This document shows positions 27,266-37,897 of a stretch of DNA of 64,000 bases, in pieces. The DNA comes from Alphaproteobacteria bacterium (GTDB taxonomy: Bacteria > Pseudomonadota > Alphaproteobacteria > Micavibrionales > Micavibrionaceae), in NCBI GenBank assembly GCA_030424975.1, contig JAUHVY010000002.1, positions 310,001 through 374,000 on the forward strand, read 5' to 3'. A program made the position numbers and the translations under genes. Numbering within the stretch: position 1 is the first letter of the stretch; each line of letters opens with the position of its first letter. The notes below the pieces were generated by a model. It made no database searches, had not been told where the DNA came from, and worked only from the letters and a program-made list of their open reading frames with translations.

Positions 27266-27835
27266 CTAAGCCATAGACGCTTCATTTTGCATAGCATGCT
27301 GCACTAACGGCTTCATCTTAAAAGGATTTTCCTCATCTGCCATGGCTTTTAAACCCGCTTTAAACGCTTGTTCATCTTGGGCATGAACACGAATGCCAAC
27401 ACGGATCATATCAAAATCATCAACCTTTGATTGGCGACGAATATTATAACGCATATTATCCTCACCGCGCACAATCTGTACGAACGGCTCAACGGTAACC
27501 TCACCGCCCATGCGGTTTTCAAGATCAGATTTCAAAATCTGGAATTTTCGATCGCTTGCTATTTGCTCTTTCAAATGTGAAACCGCATCACTATCTATTA
27601 AGGCTGGGTTATTACTGCAATCAATTGTTGTATCATCCCAACAATAAAAACGATCGGCACCGAAATTACGACTAACCCCTTCAGGTGTTTGTGCATTATT
27701 AGAGAGAAATGTGTGCGTACGCACCTTACTGATGCGATCAAAATTGCCGATCATATTCGATTGCGCCATAGAAAGGAGAGACTGCTCTCCTGCAAATCTT
27801 ACATATATACTTGTAATACCGTTACTGGGTATCAT
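27266..27835 (-). CDS. Hypothetical protein, 189 residues
   Basis: I do not recognise this protein. It is soluble, with no signal or membrane helix. The C-terminal half (IQIVRGEDNMRYNIRRQ and FDMIRVGIRVHAQDEQAF) looks like an alpha/beta domain, and the N-terminal half contains FYCWDDTTIDCSNNPAL, with two cysteines. The frame opens at a GTG (27847), but the ATG at 27835 has AGGTG nine bases upstream. It is monocistronic and tail-to-tail with rlmE. Confidence 0.55.
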   Translation of the reverse strand: MIPSNGITSIYVRFAGEQSLLSMAQSNMIGNFDRISKVRTHTFLSNNAQTPEGVSRNFGADRFYCWDDTTIDCSNNPALIDSDAVSHLKEQIASDRKFQILKSDLENRMGGEVTVEPFVQIVRGEDNMRYNIRRQSKVDDFDMIRVGIRVHAQDEQAFKAGLKAMADEENPFKMKPLVQHAMQNEASMA

Positions 27836-27942
27836 TAACGTGCCCACCTAAATAATTTTTGACCTAGGCTTAAGTATACGGACAAAAAGATAACAAATTC
27901 TTAGTTTTCATAACAATTTTAAGAATTTAGAGAATCTTTTTC

Positions 27943-29497
<1,555 letters not shown>

Positions 29498-29606
29498 GCT
29501 TAAGCTGAGACCATAAAAAAACTTGCATTTTTTTTGGAACCAATCATAGTCTATAGACCTTTGCTTTATAGTGAAGAATAAGTCAGATAAACATGAGGAT
29601 AATATC

Positions 29607-29939
29607 ATGACAAAGAAATACCTAGTACTTGCAGCTTTGCTTGCATCTGCGACACCGTTTGCAATCTCATCTGCTCATGCTGAGTCAGTTTCTATCGAAG
29701 CTGATACAGCTGTTCAAGCTGACGCTATCCCTACAGACAGCGTTTCTACAGATGTAACAATCGATGCTAAATCTGCAAATGACACAGAAGCAGCTTCAGG
29801 CGACGAGCATGCTGATGAGCACGCTGACGAAGAGCACGGCGATGACGAACATGCTGACGAAGACCATGCTGATGAAGAGCATGGCGACGAGCACGCTGAT
29901 GAAGAGCACACAGACGAAGAGCACGGCGAAGAACACTAA
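29607..29939 (+). CDS. Secreted His/Asp/Glu-repeat protein
   Basis: 110 residues. A Sec signal peptide (YLVLAALLASATPFAISSAHA) is followed by a 40-residue Asp/Thr/Ala-rich spacer. The last 45 or so residues are short degenerate repeats of the form D-E-E-H-A/G-D, with about a dozen histidines spaced by acids and no cysteine. Such tracts bind Zn, Ni or Cu weakly in many periplasmic proteins, so metal buffering is a reasonable inference. GAGGAT precedes the ATG. A terminator follows, then a TauE/SafE transporter gene on the same strand. Confidence 0.75.
   Translation: MTKKYLVLAALLASATPFAISSAHAESVSIEADTAVQADAIPTDSVSTDVTIDAKSANDTEAASGDEHADEHADEEHGDDEHADEDHADEEHGDEHADEEHTDEEHGEEH
29803..29936 (+). 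repeat. Degenerate tandem repeat encoding the DEEH tract
   Basis: About ten imperfect copies of a 12-15-nt unit of type GCTGAYGARGAGCAY fill the 3' half of the gene at 29607. The unit keeps reading frame, so length changes by slippage would add or remove metal-binding residues without a frameshift. Confidence 0.75.
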
Positions 29940-29962
29940 GCCTTACGCTCATAAATAATACA

Positions 29963-29996
29963 AAAACCCGGCTTGCGATATGCGGCCGGGTTTTCT
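29963..29996 (+). terminator. Rho-independent terminator after the His-repeat gene
   Basis: A 10-bp perfect stem (29963-29972 with 29985-29994, AAAACCCGGC/GCCGGGTTTT) has a 12-nt loop and ends in its own T run. It lies about 25 bp past the stop codon. Confidence 0.85.
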
Positions 29997-30024
29997 TCTC
30001 CATAAAGACTTATTTATTCTTTGC

Positions 30025-30747
30025 ATGATTACCGCTCTTATTTTTATCATCATCACATTTGCCTTCTTCGCACAAAGCTTACTCGGTTTTGGCGGAGGGC
30101 TTATCTGCATTCCCCTCCTCAGCCTGTTTATGCCCGTACAAGACGTTGTATCCATGGTGATGATTTATCAATTCTCGATGGGGCTACTCATATTCTCAAC
30201 TTTCAAACAGATACAATGGCCAAGTATTCTGCGCATGTTGCCCGCCATGGTACTCGGCGTATGCATTGGCATTGTGTTACTGAAATACCTGCAAGCAGAT
30301 GTCATGCGCGGCATTCTTGCGGGGTATATTATTTTACACCTCTTACGCAAACACACATCATTTGACCCGCTCGGTCGTTTAATTAAATGGGGCGATGCCC
30401 ATCTGGCAGGTTTTTTAGGCGGCATGCTCAATGCAATGATCGGCGGCGGCGGCCCTGCTTTCATTTTATTTCTCAAAGAAAAAATTGATATCACATCACA
30501 ATTCCGCGCAAGCATCATCGCAACCCTGATGATATCCAACATCCCCCGCGCCATCGGCGCCATCGGCACGGGTATGCTGACGCCTGATTTGGCAATCACC
30601 GCGATGTATGCCTATCCGGGATTTTTACTGGCGCTCTATATGGGGCAGAAGCTCCATAACAAAATACCTCAAGAAACCTTTTTCAAGGCCGTTGAGGTAT
30701 TGCTCGCATGCTCTGCGACATTATTAATTTTCAAAATTGTAACCTAA
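30025..30747 (+). CDS. TauE/SafE (TSUP)-family membrane transporter
   Basis: 240-residue inner-membrane protein of the sulfite/organosulfonate exporter family, with about eight hydrophobic helices in two related halves. The family glycine motifs are LLGFGGGLICIPLLSLFM (about 18-35) and LGGMLNAMIGGGGPAFILF (about 130-148), the second preceding a conserved charged residue pair. The substrate (sulfite, sulfonate or other anion) is unknown. The ATG at 30025 is chosen because the upstream in-frame stretch overlaps the preceding terminator; no good ribosome site is visible. It overlaps the convergent orphan gene by 4 bp. Confidence 0.85.
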   Translation: MITALIFIIITFAFFAQSLLGFGGGLICIPLLSLFMPVQDVVSMVMIYQFSMGLLIFSTFKQIQWPSILRMLPAMVLGVCIGIVLLKYLQADVMRGILAGYIILHLLRKHTSFDPLGRLIKWGDAHLAGFLGGMLNAMIGGGGPAFILFLKEKIDITSQFRASIIATLMISNIPRAIGAIGTGMLTPDLAITAMYAYPGFLLALYMGQKLHNKIPQETFFKAVEVLLACSATLLIFKIVT

Positions 30748-31418
30748 AGGTCGTGCGCTTCCGCTTCGTATTTCGAAGCATCAAAAGGCGATAGCTTTGC
30801 ATAGGTACCCGCTGCACGCTTATTCAAACCATTAATTGAATTTACGGCATAACCAAATGAACGCGCCATAGATGATCGCTCGGTACCTTCATGCTTATCC
30901 TTAAACCAACGCTCGGCAAAAATAGCATCGCTGTCATCTCCGCTTTTTAACATATCATCAAGATCCTTACCGAATTGCGGATATCTTTCACGGATGGATT
31001 CAACCTTCTCAGCAGCAGCCTCATAAAAACGATGTGCTACAGGACGTGATACATCCAACATATACTCCGGCTCGAACGACGCTGACATAGATGGTGCATT
31101 TTGCTTCCAATGTGCAACGACCTTGTTCAGCATCTCAGATTTCACGCCATAACCGTGAACATTTAAAATCTTATTAGCCACCGTTTCATCCGCTTCAGAC
31201 AGCTCTCTACCGCCTGTCATCGCCGTTACGCAACGATCGAAAAGCGCAGGGCTTTCACCACGAATATCTTCCATCGCTTTACGCATATTGGAATAATCAA
31301 CCTCATACAGGTTACCTGTATTACGTCCTGTTGCATTTAACGGATCAAACACCCCGTCGACAACACGGCCAAGGTTCTGGCCCTTATTTCTATAGTGGTT
31401 CGGCTTTGGAATACTCAT
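30744..31418 (-). CDS. Hypothetical protein, 224 residues
   Basis: Not recognised. Soluble, mostly helical, without signal peptide or cysteine-rich motif. Stretches such as YSNMRKAMEDIRGESPALFDR and PVAHRFYEAAAEKVESIRERYP suggest helical repeats. Similar helical, charged orphans in this window (4408, 27266) may be lineage-specific. Its stop codon overlaps that of the TauE/SafE gene in the shared tetranucleotide CTAA. Confidence 0.55.
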   Translation of the reverse strand: MSIPKPNHYRNKGQNLGRVVDGVFDPLNATGRNTGNLYEVDYSNMRKAMEDIRGESPALFDRCVTAMTGGRELSEADETVANKILNVHGYGVKSEMLNKVVAHWKQNAPSMSASFEPEYMLDVSRPVAHRFYEAAAEKVESIRERYPQFGKDLDDMLKSGDDSDAIFAERWFKDKHEGTERSSMARSFGYAVNSINGLNKRAAGTYAKLSPFDASKYEAEAHDL

Positions 31419-31548
31419 CGTTCAAACCCATTTTTTTCATTTATGGGCCGAATGTATCACACAGAGGGTTAAAAAAGTCAAAATAAAAGTCAAATAATTC
31501 CCGAAACGCTAAGAATTCCATAGCCTAACGCGTTATTTTAGGATAATA

Positions 31549-32844
31549 ATGCCAACCATGAAACCGGCATCAAGAATTAACGCAACATTGGAAATTTTAA
31601 ACGGCACACACAGATCGCGCGTACCGCTCGATAAATGTGTTGGCGATTACATGCGCGCACGTCGTTATATCGGCTCAAAAGACCGCAGTAACGTCGCAGA
31701 GCGTATATACGCCATGACACGTTCCCATGCACGCCTAGGATGGTGGTTAGGAAAAGCAGGCGCAGAAGACACACCGCGCAACCGTGTGATTGCATGGTGC
31801 ATTTTAGGCGAAGAAGCCAATGAAAAGCGCATCAAAGACCTTTTTGACGGATCTCAATATGCGCCTGAACCGTTAAATGATGTCGAAAACACATTCGCCG
31901 CTAAGCTATATGATCAACCATTAGAGCCTGACGACATGCCGCAGGATGTGCGATGCGAAACGCCACCTGAATACGCGCAAAAATTACATGATTTATTCGG
32001 TGATACCTTTGAATCCGAGATGAAAGCAATGCTCGAACCTGCAACGCTTGATCTGCGGGTGAACACATTCACAGCGGATAAAGACAAGGTAAAACAGTCA
32101 CTTGAAAAAGACGGTGTTAATGTTATTGACGGACAATATTGCCCGTGGACATTACGCTGCACGGAAAAAGCATATCTATCGCGCACCAAGGCATTCACAA
32201 AAGGCTGGGTTGAAATTCAAGACGAAGGCTCGCAGCTTATCGCGTGGCTTTGTGATGCCAAACCAGGGATGCAGGTTCTTGATTACTGTGCCGGCGGCGG
32301 CGGTAAAACGCTTGCGCTGGCGGTTGCGATGGAGCGTAAAGGCCGCGTTGTCGCCACCGACAATGATGAACGCCGATTAGAAAACGGGCGTAAACGCTAC
32401 AAAAAAGCAGGTATCGCAGATATCGTTGAGGTTCGCCCTCTATCGGATGAGCGTCATCGCAAATGGTTCAAACGCCAAAAGGGCAAATTTGATATCGTGT
32501 TAATCGACGCCCCATGTAGCGGTAGCGGCACATGGCGCCGAAACCCTGATATGCGTTGGGAAAATTACGGACCGAGCCTTGATGACATTATCGCCATACA
32601 ACAAGAAATTCTTGAAAACGCCGCAAAAGCGGTAAAAGAAGGCGGAATCTTGGCTTATGCGACATGTTCTTTATTTACCGAAGAAAACGAAGAACAAGTT
32701 GAAGCATTTCTTAAAAACAATCCTGACTTTGAAATCAAGCCGGTTGACCCATCCCTTGATATCGGCAGCCCGTTTATGCGCCTGAGCCCGCATCGCAGCG
32801 GTACAGACGGGTTTTTCACTGCCCTCTTGCAAAGAAAAGCATAA
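31549..32844 (+). CDS. RsmB/NSUN-family RNA (cytosine-5)-methyltransferase
   Basis: 431-residue SAM-dependent enzyme of the NOL1/NOP2/Sun family, most like RsmB (16S rRNA m5C967). An N-terminal NusB-like helical domain (about 1-140) precedes the catalytic domain. The SAM loop is VLDYCAGGGGKTLALA, motif IV is DAPCSGSGTWRRNPDMRW with the release cysteine, and motif VI is YATCSLFTEENEEQVEAF with the nucleophile cysteine. AGGA lies eight bases before the ATG. The exact RNA target cannot be read from sequence. Confidence 0.92.
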   Translation: MPTMKPASRINATLEILNGTHRSRVPLDKCVGDYMRARRYIGSKDRSNVAERIYAMTRSHARLGWWLGKAGAEDTPRNRVIAWCILGEEANEKRIKDLFDGSQYAPEPLNDVENTFAAKLYDQPLEPDDMPQDVRCETPPEYAQKLHDLFGDTFESEMKAMLEPATLDLRVNTFTADKDKVKQSLEKDGVNVIDGQYCPWTLRCTEKAYLSRTKAFTKGWVEIQDEGSQLIAWLCDAKPGMQVLDYCAGGGGKTLALAVAMERKGRVVATDNDERRLENGRKRYKKAGIADIVEVRPLSDERHRKWFKRQKGKFDIVLIDAPCSGSGTWRRNPDMRWENYGPSLDDIIAIQQEILENAAKAVKEGGILAYATCSLFTEENEEQVEAFLKNNPDFEIKPVDPSLDIGSPFMRLSPHRSGTDGFFTALLQRKA

Positions 32845-32889
32845 GCACTACAATCGCCCTATCGCATACCGAACATAAAGGGCACGCAC

Positions 32890-33591
32890 ATGCAATCTTT
32901 GATTATATTGTTCATCGTCACATCCGGCGCCATGATCGCAGGCACAAACGACCCGACGGGTGTATGGCTTGAGGAATTAACAACGCCTTATTACGCCTTT
33001 GAAGATGCGGGTTACGAAGTTGAAATTATAACCGTTGCTGGCGGCGATGTACCGATTGACCCAAGAAGCCTCAGCGATGATGACAAACCCGAAAGCGTCG
33101 TCAGATATATGAATGACACTGCCCTTCAGGCCGCCGTGAAAAACACACCATCAATCAATAATCTTGATCCTTCAAAATATGCGGCCGTTTTCTTTCCGGG
33201 TGGTCATGGTACAATGTTTGATTACCCGAATAATGAAAAACTGGCCTCTATCATCAACCAGACCCTAGCTGCAGATAAAATTGTAGCCGCCGTTTGTCAT
33301 GGCCCGTCCGTATTCGTTGGCGTAAATGATGAAAATGGCAAACCGGTCGTGAACGGCAAAAGAATCAGCGCCTTTACCAATGCAGAAGAAGATGCCGTCG
33401 GCCTGAGCGATGTAATGCCGTTCATGCTTGAAACAAAGCTGGAGGAGCTGGGCGCAATCATCATTAAGACTGATAACTTCAAACCCATTGCCGTGATTGA
33501 CGGCAATATCGTAACGGGGCAAAACCCGCCATCATCAGCAAAGGTCGCAAAACTGGTTATTGAAAAATTAGAAAAGAATAAAGCCGAATAA
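32890..33591 (+). CDS. DJ-1/PfpI-family protein (Hsp31-like)
   Basis: 233-residue class I glutamine-amidotransferase-fold protein. Seen: the FFPGGHGTMFDYP loop, the nucleophile elbow AAVCHGPSVFVG with the conserved Cys, and the Glu-containing N-terminal strand (GVWLEELTTPYYAFEDAG). The arrangement resembles Hsp31/YhbO-like glyoxalase III or chaperone members and HchA-type proteins with an inserted P-domain-like region. Role inferred: protection against methylglyoxal or other carbonyl stress. It ends 1 bp from the convergent HAD gene. Confidence 0.85.
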   Translation: MQSLIILFIVTSGAMIAGTNDPTGVWLEELTTPYYAFEDAGYEVEIITVAGGDVPIDPRSLSDDDKPESVVRYMNDTALQAAVKNTPSINNLDPSKYAAVFFPGGHGTMFDYPNNEKLASIINQTLAADKIVAAVCHGPSVFVGVNDENGKPVVNGKRISAFTNAEEDAVGLSDVMPFMLETKLEELGAIIIKTDNFKPIAVIDGNIVTGQNPPSSAKVAKLVIEKLEKNKAE

Positions 33592-33592
33592 T

Positions 33593-34456
33593 TTAATCGA
33601 AATACATGCCGTCATTATCAAAATCATCAAAATCGTCCGCATAATCATCCGGAACCACAGATGTAACATAATGGTATTCATTGCGCATGCGATGCTCGTT
33701 CAAGCTGTTACTGTCCCATATCGCATCAATCGCTTCGCTTTGATCTGACACAACAACATCAACATAATCTTCGATAAAATCAGGATCGTATTTACCCGTA
33801 TTAATCAAAACCGTCATCATGCCGCGCTCTTTGGCGAAATACAGGTTCTCCATTGTGTCCTCGACCATAGCATAACCAACACCACGTTGAGATGGATCAT
33901 CCGTTTCCGGCGCGGCCAGTGAATCAAGCGCCGCATCATACATATCCGGCCCTACATTTTTTCCGATATTATTAACACTATCCTTATAGACATGGCTGCG
34001 GTCATTAAATAAATGCCGAATACCAACCTGATCTAACGAATGTTTCGTCCACTCTTCATTGCCATGTGTGGCAACGGTCATATTCACACCTGCGATACGC
34101 AATTTCGAAAGCGCCCCTTTTGGCGTTTTATCAGGATCAAAAAACCCGTTATCCGTAGTATCTTCGATCAAAAAGTGATACTGGTCAGTGCGAAGTTGTG
34201 CCATATCCGCACCAAATTCTTTGGTAAATATATCGAGCGACCCGCCATATTTCATCTTACTTTTTTCAAGCAACGCCAGAACTTGATCATCAGAAAAATC
34301 GGGCAGCTGCTCTTGCACCGCGCGCGTGGCTGCTCTGACATGATATTCTTTGGCGTTCGCGGGCTCGGCATAAAGCGTATTGTCATTATCAAGAACAACC
34401 CCCCTGATGTAGTCAGGGTGGACATACGGATTCTGCTTTTCGTAATGATGAACCAC
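33593..34456 (-). CDS. HAD-superfamily hydrolase
   Basis: 287-residue haloacid-dehalogenase-fold phosphatase. Motif I is VVLDNDNTLY (DxDxT, nucleophile Asp near residue 23), motif II is VATHGN, motif III Lys is in KNVGPDMYD, and motif IV is MVEDTMEN, with the acidic pair reduced to ED. A helical cap (about residues 40-110) follows motif I, as in pyrimidine 5'-nucleotidase-like members. It has an unusual acidic tail (DDYADDFDDFDNDGMYFD) that is probably unstructured. The start is GTG. Substrate unknown. Confidence 0.8.
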   Translation of the reverse strand: MVHHYEKQNPYVHPDYIRGVVLDNDNTLYAEPANAKEYHVRAATRAVQEQLPDFSDDQVLALLEKSKMKYGGSLDIFTKEFGADMAQLRTDQYHFLIEDTTDNGFFDPDKTPKGALSKLRIAGVNMTVATHGNEEWTKHSLDQVGIRHLFNDRSHVYKDSVNNIGKNVGPDMYDAALDSLAAPETDDPSQRGVGYAMVEDTMENLYFAKERGMMTVLINTGKYDPDFIEDYVDVVVSDQSEAIDAIWDSNSLNEHRMRNEYHYVTSVVPDDYADDFDDFDNDGMYFD

Positions 34457-34550
34457 TATATTTACCCACTGTTCTTATATCGTACGCTTTTTTGCGTATC
34501 TTTATCTGTTTAATTTATACCGCGATATTGAAAAAACAGCAAATAAAACA

Positions 34551-34574
34551 AGCCCGTTAGCGAACTAACGGGCT
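34551..34574 (-). terminator. Rho-independent terminator after metE
   Basis: A 10-bp perfect stem (34551-34560 with 34565-34574, AGCCCGTTAG/CTAACGGGCT) with a CGAA loop. Read on the minus strand it is followed by a T-rich tract (34532-34550). It lies 31 bp beyond the metE stop. Confidence 0.88.
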
Positions 34575-34604
34575 CATCACAAATTCTAAAATAACGGCGG
34601 TTAA

Positions 34605-36938
34605 TTAAGCCGCAGCACTCGCGCTTGATTTTTCACGCAAAATTTTCGCTGCTTCCACCATGTTTTTCAATGATGTTTCAACTTCCGGCCAGCCGCGTGT
34701 TTTCAAACCACAGTCAGGGTTAACCCAGATTTGACGCTCATCAAGATTGATTTTCGCCTTATCCAACAGATCAACCATTTCCTGAACAGTAGGAACACGT
34801 GGAGAGTGAATGTCATAAACGCCCGGTCCGATCTCGTTCGGGTATTTAAACTCTGTGAATGCCTCAAGCAATTCCATCTGTGAACGTGAACACTCGATAG
34901 AGATCACATCCGCATCCATCGCCGCAATTGATTCAATCACATCGTTGAATTCAGAATAACACATATGTGTGTGAATCTGTGTTTCGTCTTCTACACAGCA
35001 TGCAGTGATGCGGAAATCTTCAACAGCATTATCAAGATATGCCTTCCAGTCATCCTTACGAAGGGGCAAACCTTCACGGAATGCTGCTTCGTCGATTTGG
35101 ATCATCTTGATGCCAGCAGCCTCAAGATCAGCAACTTCATCACGAATAGCAAATGCGATTTGTTTTGATGTTACGGAACGTGGCTGGTCATCACGAACGA
35201 AAGACCACTGTAGGATCGTGATCGGGCCTGTTAGCATCCCTTTCATGATTTTATCAGTTTGCTCTTGCGCGTATTTTGACCATTCAACAGTCATCGGAGT
35301 CGGACGAGAAACATCACCGAAAATGATCGGTGGCTTCACGCAACGTGAACCGTATGATTGTACCCAGCCGAACTTAGAGAACGCAAAACCGCCCAATTGC
35401 TCACCGAAATATTCAACCATGTCATTACGCTCAGGTTCGCCGTGAACAAGAACATCGATATCTGCTTTGTGCTGATAATCAACAACAGTGCGAATTTCCT
35501 GTTCCATCGCTGCTTTATATTCTGCTTCGCTGATTTCGCCTTTTTTGAAATCTGCACGTGCTTTACGAATTTCCTGCGTCTGCGGGAAAGAGCCGATTGT
35601 TGTTGTCGGATATAACGGCAAATCAAGAGCAGCATGCTGAACTTTCTGACGTTGTGCGAATGGTGACTTACGGTTTGTAATTTCAGGTGTGATATTCGCG
35701 ATACGCGCCTTCACTGCATCATCATGAATTCGTGAAGATGTACGGCGATCTTCCTGAACTTTATCACTTGCTTCGATTTCTGCAGCAATTGCATCACGGC
35801 CTTCATTTGCGCCTTTTGCAATTGTAGCAATTTCAGAAACTTTCTGCGTTGCATAAGCCATCCAGCTCTTCAACTGGTCATCCATCTGTGTTTCGCTGTT
35901 CAGATCAACAGGTGTATGAAGCAAAGAAGATGAACCGGCAACGAATACCTTGTCAGAACCAAGTTTCGCAACAGCCTTTTCAATGAAGTTCAAAGACTTT
36001 GACAGGTCATTTTTCCAAATGTTACGGCCGTCAACAATACCAACAGACAATGTCTTATCGCCGATTTTTGCCAATGCTTCGTCCAATGCTTTTTCTGCGT
36101 TATTTGCAGCAGTATTCGCTTGGTTCGGGCCACGACACAAATCAATGTGAAGCGCATCAACCGGAAGTGCAAAGAACTGGTCTGCATTCGCGCGAAGTGT
36201 ATCGAAGTATGATGTTACGATCACTTTCAAACCTTCAGGCTTTTCAAGTGCGTCATATGCCGCCTTAACAACCGCTTGTCCGACAGGACATAGGTCAAGA
36301 CAGAATACAGGCTCGTCAATTTGAACCCACTGCGCACCTTGTGCAGCCAATTTCGCCAAAATTTCGTTATAAACAGGGATCAATTTTTTCACTGTTTCTG
36401 CATGGTCAAACGCATCATATTGCGCCTTACCCAAGAAAACAAAGCTTGCAGGACCAACCAAAACAGGGCGTGTTTCAATGCCAAGGTCTTTCGCTTCTTG
36501 GTATTGATCAAATACTTTTGTATTCGAAAGTTTCGGCTCCATGCCTTCTTCAAATTCAGGAACGATATAGTGGTAGTTTGTGTCATACCACTTTGTCATT
36601 TCCATCGCTGTCACGTCGATGTCACCTTGTTGACGGCCACGCGCCATTGCGAAATATGTATCAAGATCGATGTTACCACCATCCCAATTGTAACGCTCAG
36701 GGATAAGACCCAAAGTTGTGATCATGTCCAAAACCTGATCATAGAATGAAAAGTCATTCGAAGGAACGTGATCAAGACCGGCTTGCTTTTGCAATTTCCA
36801 GTTATGTGCACGAAGCTCCTTACCGGTGTTCAATAGCTCATCCTGAGAGCTTTTGCCTTTCCAATAAGCTTCAACAGCCTTCTTCAGTTGACGCATATCA
36901 CCGATACGCGGAAATCCTAAATTTGTAGCCAGGACCAT
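34605..36938 (-). CDS. metE: Cobalamin-independent methionine synthase
   Basis: 5-methyltetrahydropteroyltriglutamate-homocysteine methyltransferase, last step of methionine synthesis without B12. The 777 residues contain the N-terminal domain starting LATNLGFPRIGDMRQLKKAV and the catalytic C-terminal barrel. Its zinc ligands are in IHTHMCYSEF (His, Cys), ISIECSRSQMELL (Glu region) and WVNPDCGLKTRGW (Cys). The frame is open 15 codons upstream, but GGAGGAA six bases before the ATG at 36938 fixes the start. metF is two genes upstream on the same strand, and a terminator follows. Confidence 0.97.
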   Translation of the reverse strand: MVLATNLGFPRIGDMRQLKKAVEAYWKGKSSQDELLNTGKELRAHNWKLQKQAGLDHVPSNDFSFYDQVLDMITTLGLIPERYNWDGGNIDLDTYFAMARGRQQGDIDVTAMEMTKWYDTNYHYIVPEFEEGMEPKLSNTKVFDQYQEAKDLGIETRPVLVGPASFVFLGKAQYDAFDHAETVKKLIPVYNEILAKLAAQGAQWVQIDEPVFCLDLCPVGQAVVKAAYDALEKPEGLKVIVTSYFDTLRANADQFFALPVDALHIDLCRGPNQANTAANNAEKALDEALAKIGDKTLSVGIVDGRNIWKNDLSKSLNFIEKAVAKLGSDKVFVAGSSSLLHTPVDLNSETQMDDQLKSWMAYATQKVSEIATIAKGANEGRDAIAAEIEASDKVQEDRRTSSRIHDDAVKARIANITPEITNRKSPFAQRQKVQHAALDLPLYPTTTIGSFPQTQEIRKARADFKKGEISEAEYKAAMEQEIRTVVDYQHKADIDVLVHGEPERNDMVEYFGEQLGGFAFSKFGWVQSYGSRCVKPPIIFGDVSRPTPMTVEWSKYAQEQTDKIMKGMLTGPITILQWSFVRDDQPRSVTSKQIAFAIRDEVADLEAAGIKMIQIDEAAFREGLPLRKDDWKAYLDNAVEDFRITACCVEDETQIHTHMCYSEFNDVIESIAAMDADVISIECSRSQMELLEAFTEFKYPNEIGPGVYDIHSPRVPTVQEMVDLLDKAKINLDERQIWVNPDCGLKTRGWPEVETSLKNMVEAAKILREKSSASAAA

Positions 36939-37158
36939 AAAAAATTCCTCCATTAAAGGTATAAATAAAATTCGCTTACCCAATACGGCATAGAACGGTT
37001 AGACATAAAGATCAAGGAAAAACACATAATTTATATGCTGCATTGCCGAATAACTTTCAATTTCCCGCAAAATGGCGCTGAACAAGGCTTTTGACGCAGT
37101 TAAAGCACATAAAAAATATGTAGTTCAAACAAGAAAAATTAACATAAACTGCACTTTT

Positions 37159-37884
37159 TTATGCCCTAAAAAGCTCATCAATCATTAAATCTGTTTTGTT
37201 TAAAAAGCTTTTCGTTACTTTGTAATGTTCAGTATCTTTGTACGAAACCTCTTCTATTCCATTTTGATGAATATAATAAATTGTCGCATTAGGGTAAGCC
37301 ATAAGAATCGGAGAATGTGTGGCAATTATAAGCTGCGAATCTTTTGCTAACCTATCAAAATGAATTAAAGCCGATAACTGCCTCTGTGGTGACAATGCCG
37401 CCTCTGGCTCATCAAACATATAAAAGCCATTACCACGAAGCTTATTCTGCAAAACTGCCATAAACGATTCTCCGTGAGACAATCTGTGTATTGACCCGGT
37501 TCCGGTTCCGTATCCTCTTGTACCCACATCATCCAGGTAAGACGCAACATTATAAAAGCTTTCTGCACGCAAAAAATACCAATCCTTGGGACGCTTATAG
37601 CCCTTTACACACCTCAAATTTTTATACAAGGAAGAGTGCGTAGAAGATGTAGAAAACTTTGTATTCATATTTCCGCCTTCAGGATTCAACCTCATACCAG
37701 CTGCTATAGCTTCCAAAACAGTTGATTTTCCGGCGCCATTTTCACCAATTACAAAGGTTACAGGCGTTTTAAATTGAATATTTTCAATATTTTTTACTGC
37801 ACTCAAATTGTAGGGGTAAACGCCCTCATCTTCGACCTGATCCCATTCGATACGCACATATCTCAAATAAGGCTTATCTTCCAT
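37159..37884 (-). CDS. AAA/ABC-type ATPase, small stand-alone (COG3910-like)
   Basis: 241-residue predicted ATPase. Walker A GENGAGKSTVLEAI (about residues 47-60), a Q-loop-like region, the ABC signature RLSHGESFMAVLQ, Walker B GFYMFDEPEAALSP, and the switch histidine in LIIATHSPILMAYP are all present. There is no coiled-coil arm, membrane domain or nuclease partner. It resembles the AAA_21-type small ATPases used in housekeeping and in some defence modules; role unknown. The ATG at 37884 has AAGGGG upstream. It is inserted between metF (10 bp upstream) and metE (220 bp downstream). Confidence 0.8.
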   Translation of the reverse strand: MEDKPYLRYVRIEWDQVEDEGVYPYNLSAVKNIENIQFKTPVTFVIGENGAGKSTVLEAIAAGMRLNPEGGNMNTKFSTSSTHSSLYKNLRCVKGYKRPKDWYFLRAESFYNVASYLDDVGTRGYGTGTGSIHRLSHGESFMAVLQNKLRGNGFYMFDEPEAALSPQRQLSALIHFDRLAKDSQLIIATHSPILMAYPNATIYYIHQNGIEEVSYKDTEHYKVTKSFLNKTDLMIDELFRA

Positions 37885-37897
37885 CAAGCGATGCCCC

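Noticed and set aside
29803-29936. Possible CRISPR or non-coding repeat array
   Set aside because: The units are 12-15 nt, degenerate, contiguous without spacers and keep the reading frame of a signal-peptide protein.
29714-30003. Ser/Cys-rich and Arg/His-rich frames across the repeat of the His-rich gene
   Set aside because: They are other-frame readings of the DEEH-coding repeat, and the sense frame has a signal peptide and a ribosome site.
36939-37158. A SAM-II or cobalamin riboswitch upstream of metE
   Set aside because: I looked for the SAM-II core and B12-box in the 220-bp leader and found neither; only a normal GGAGGAA ribosome site is clear.
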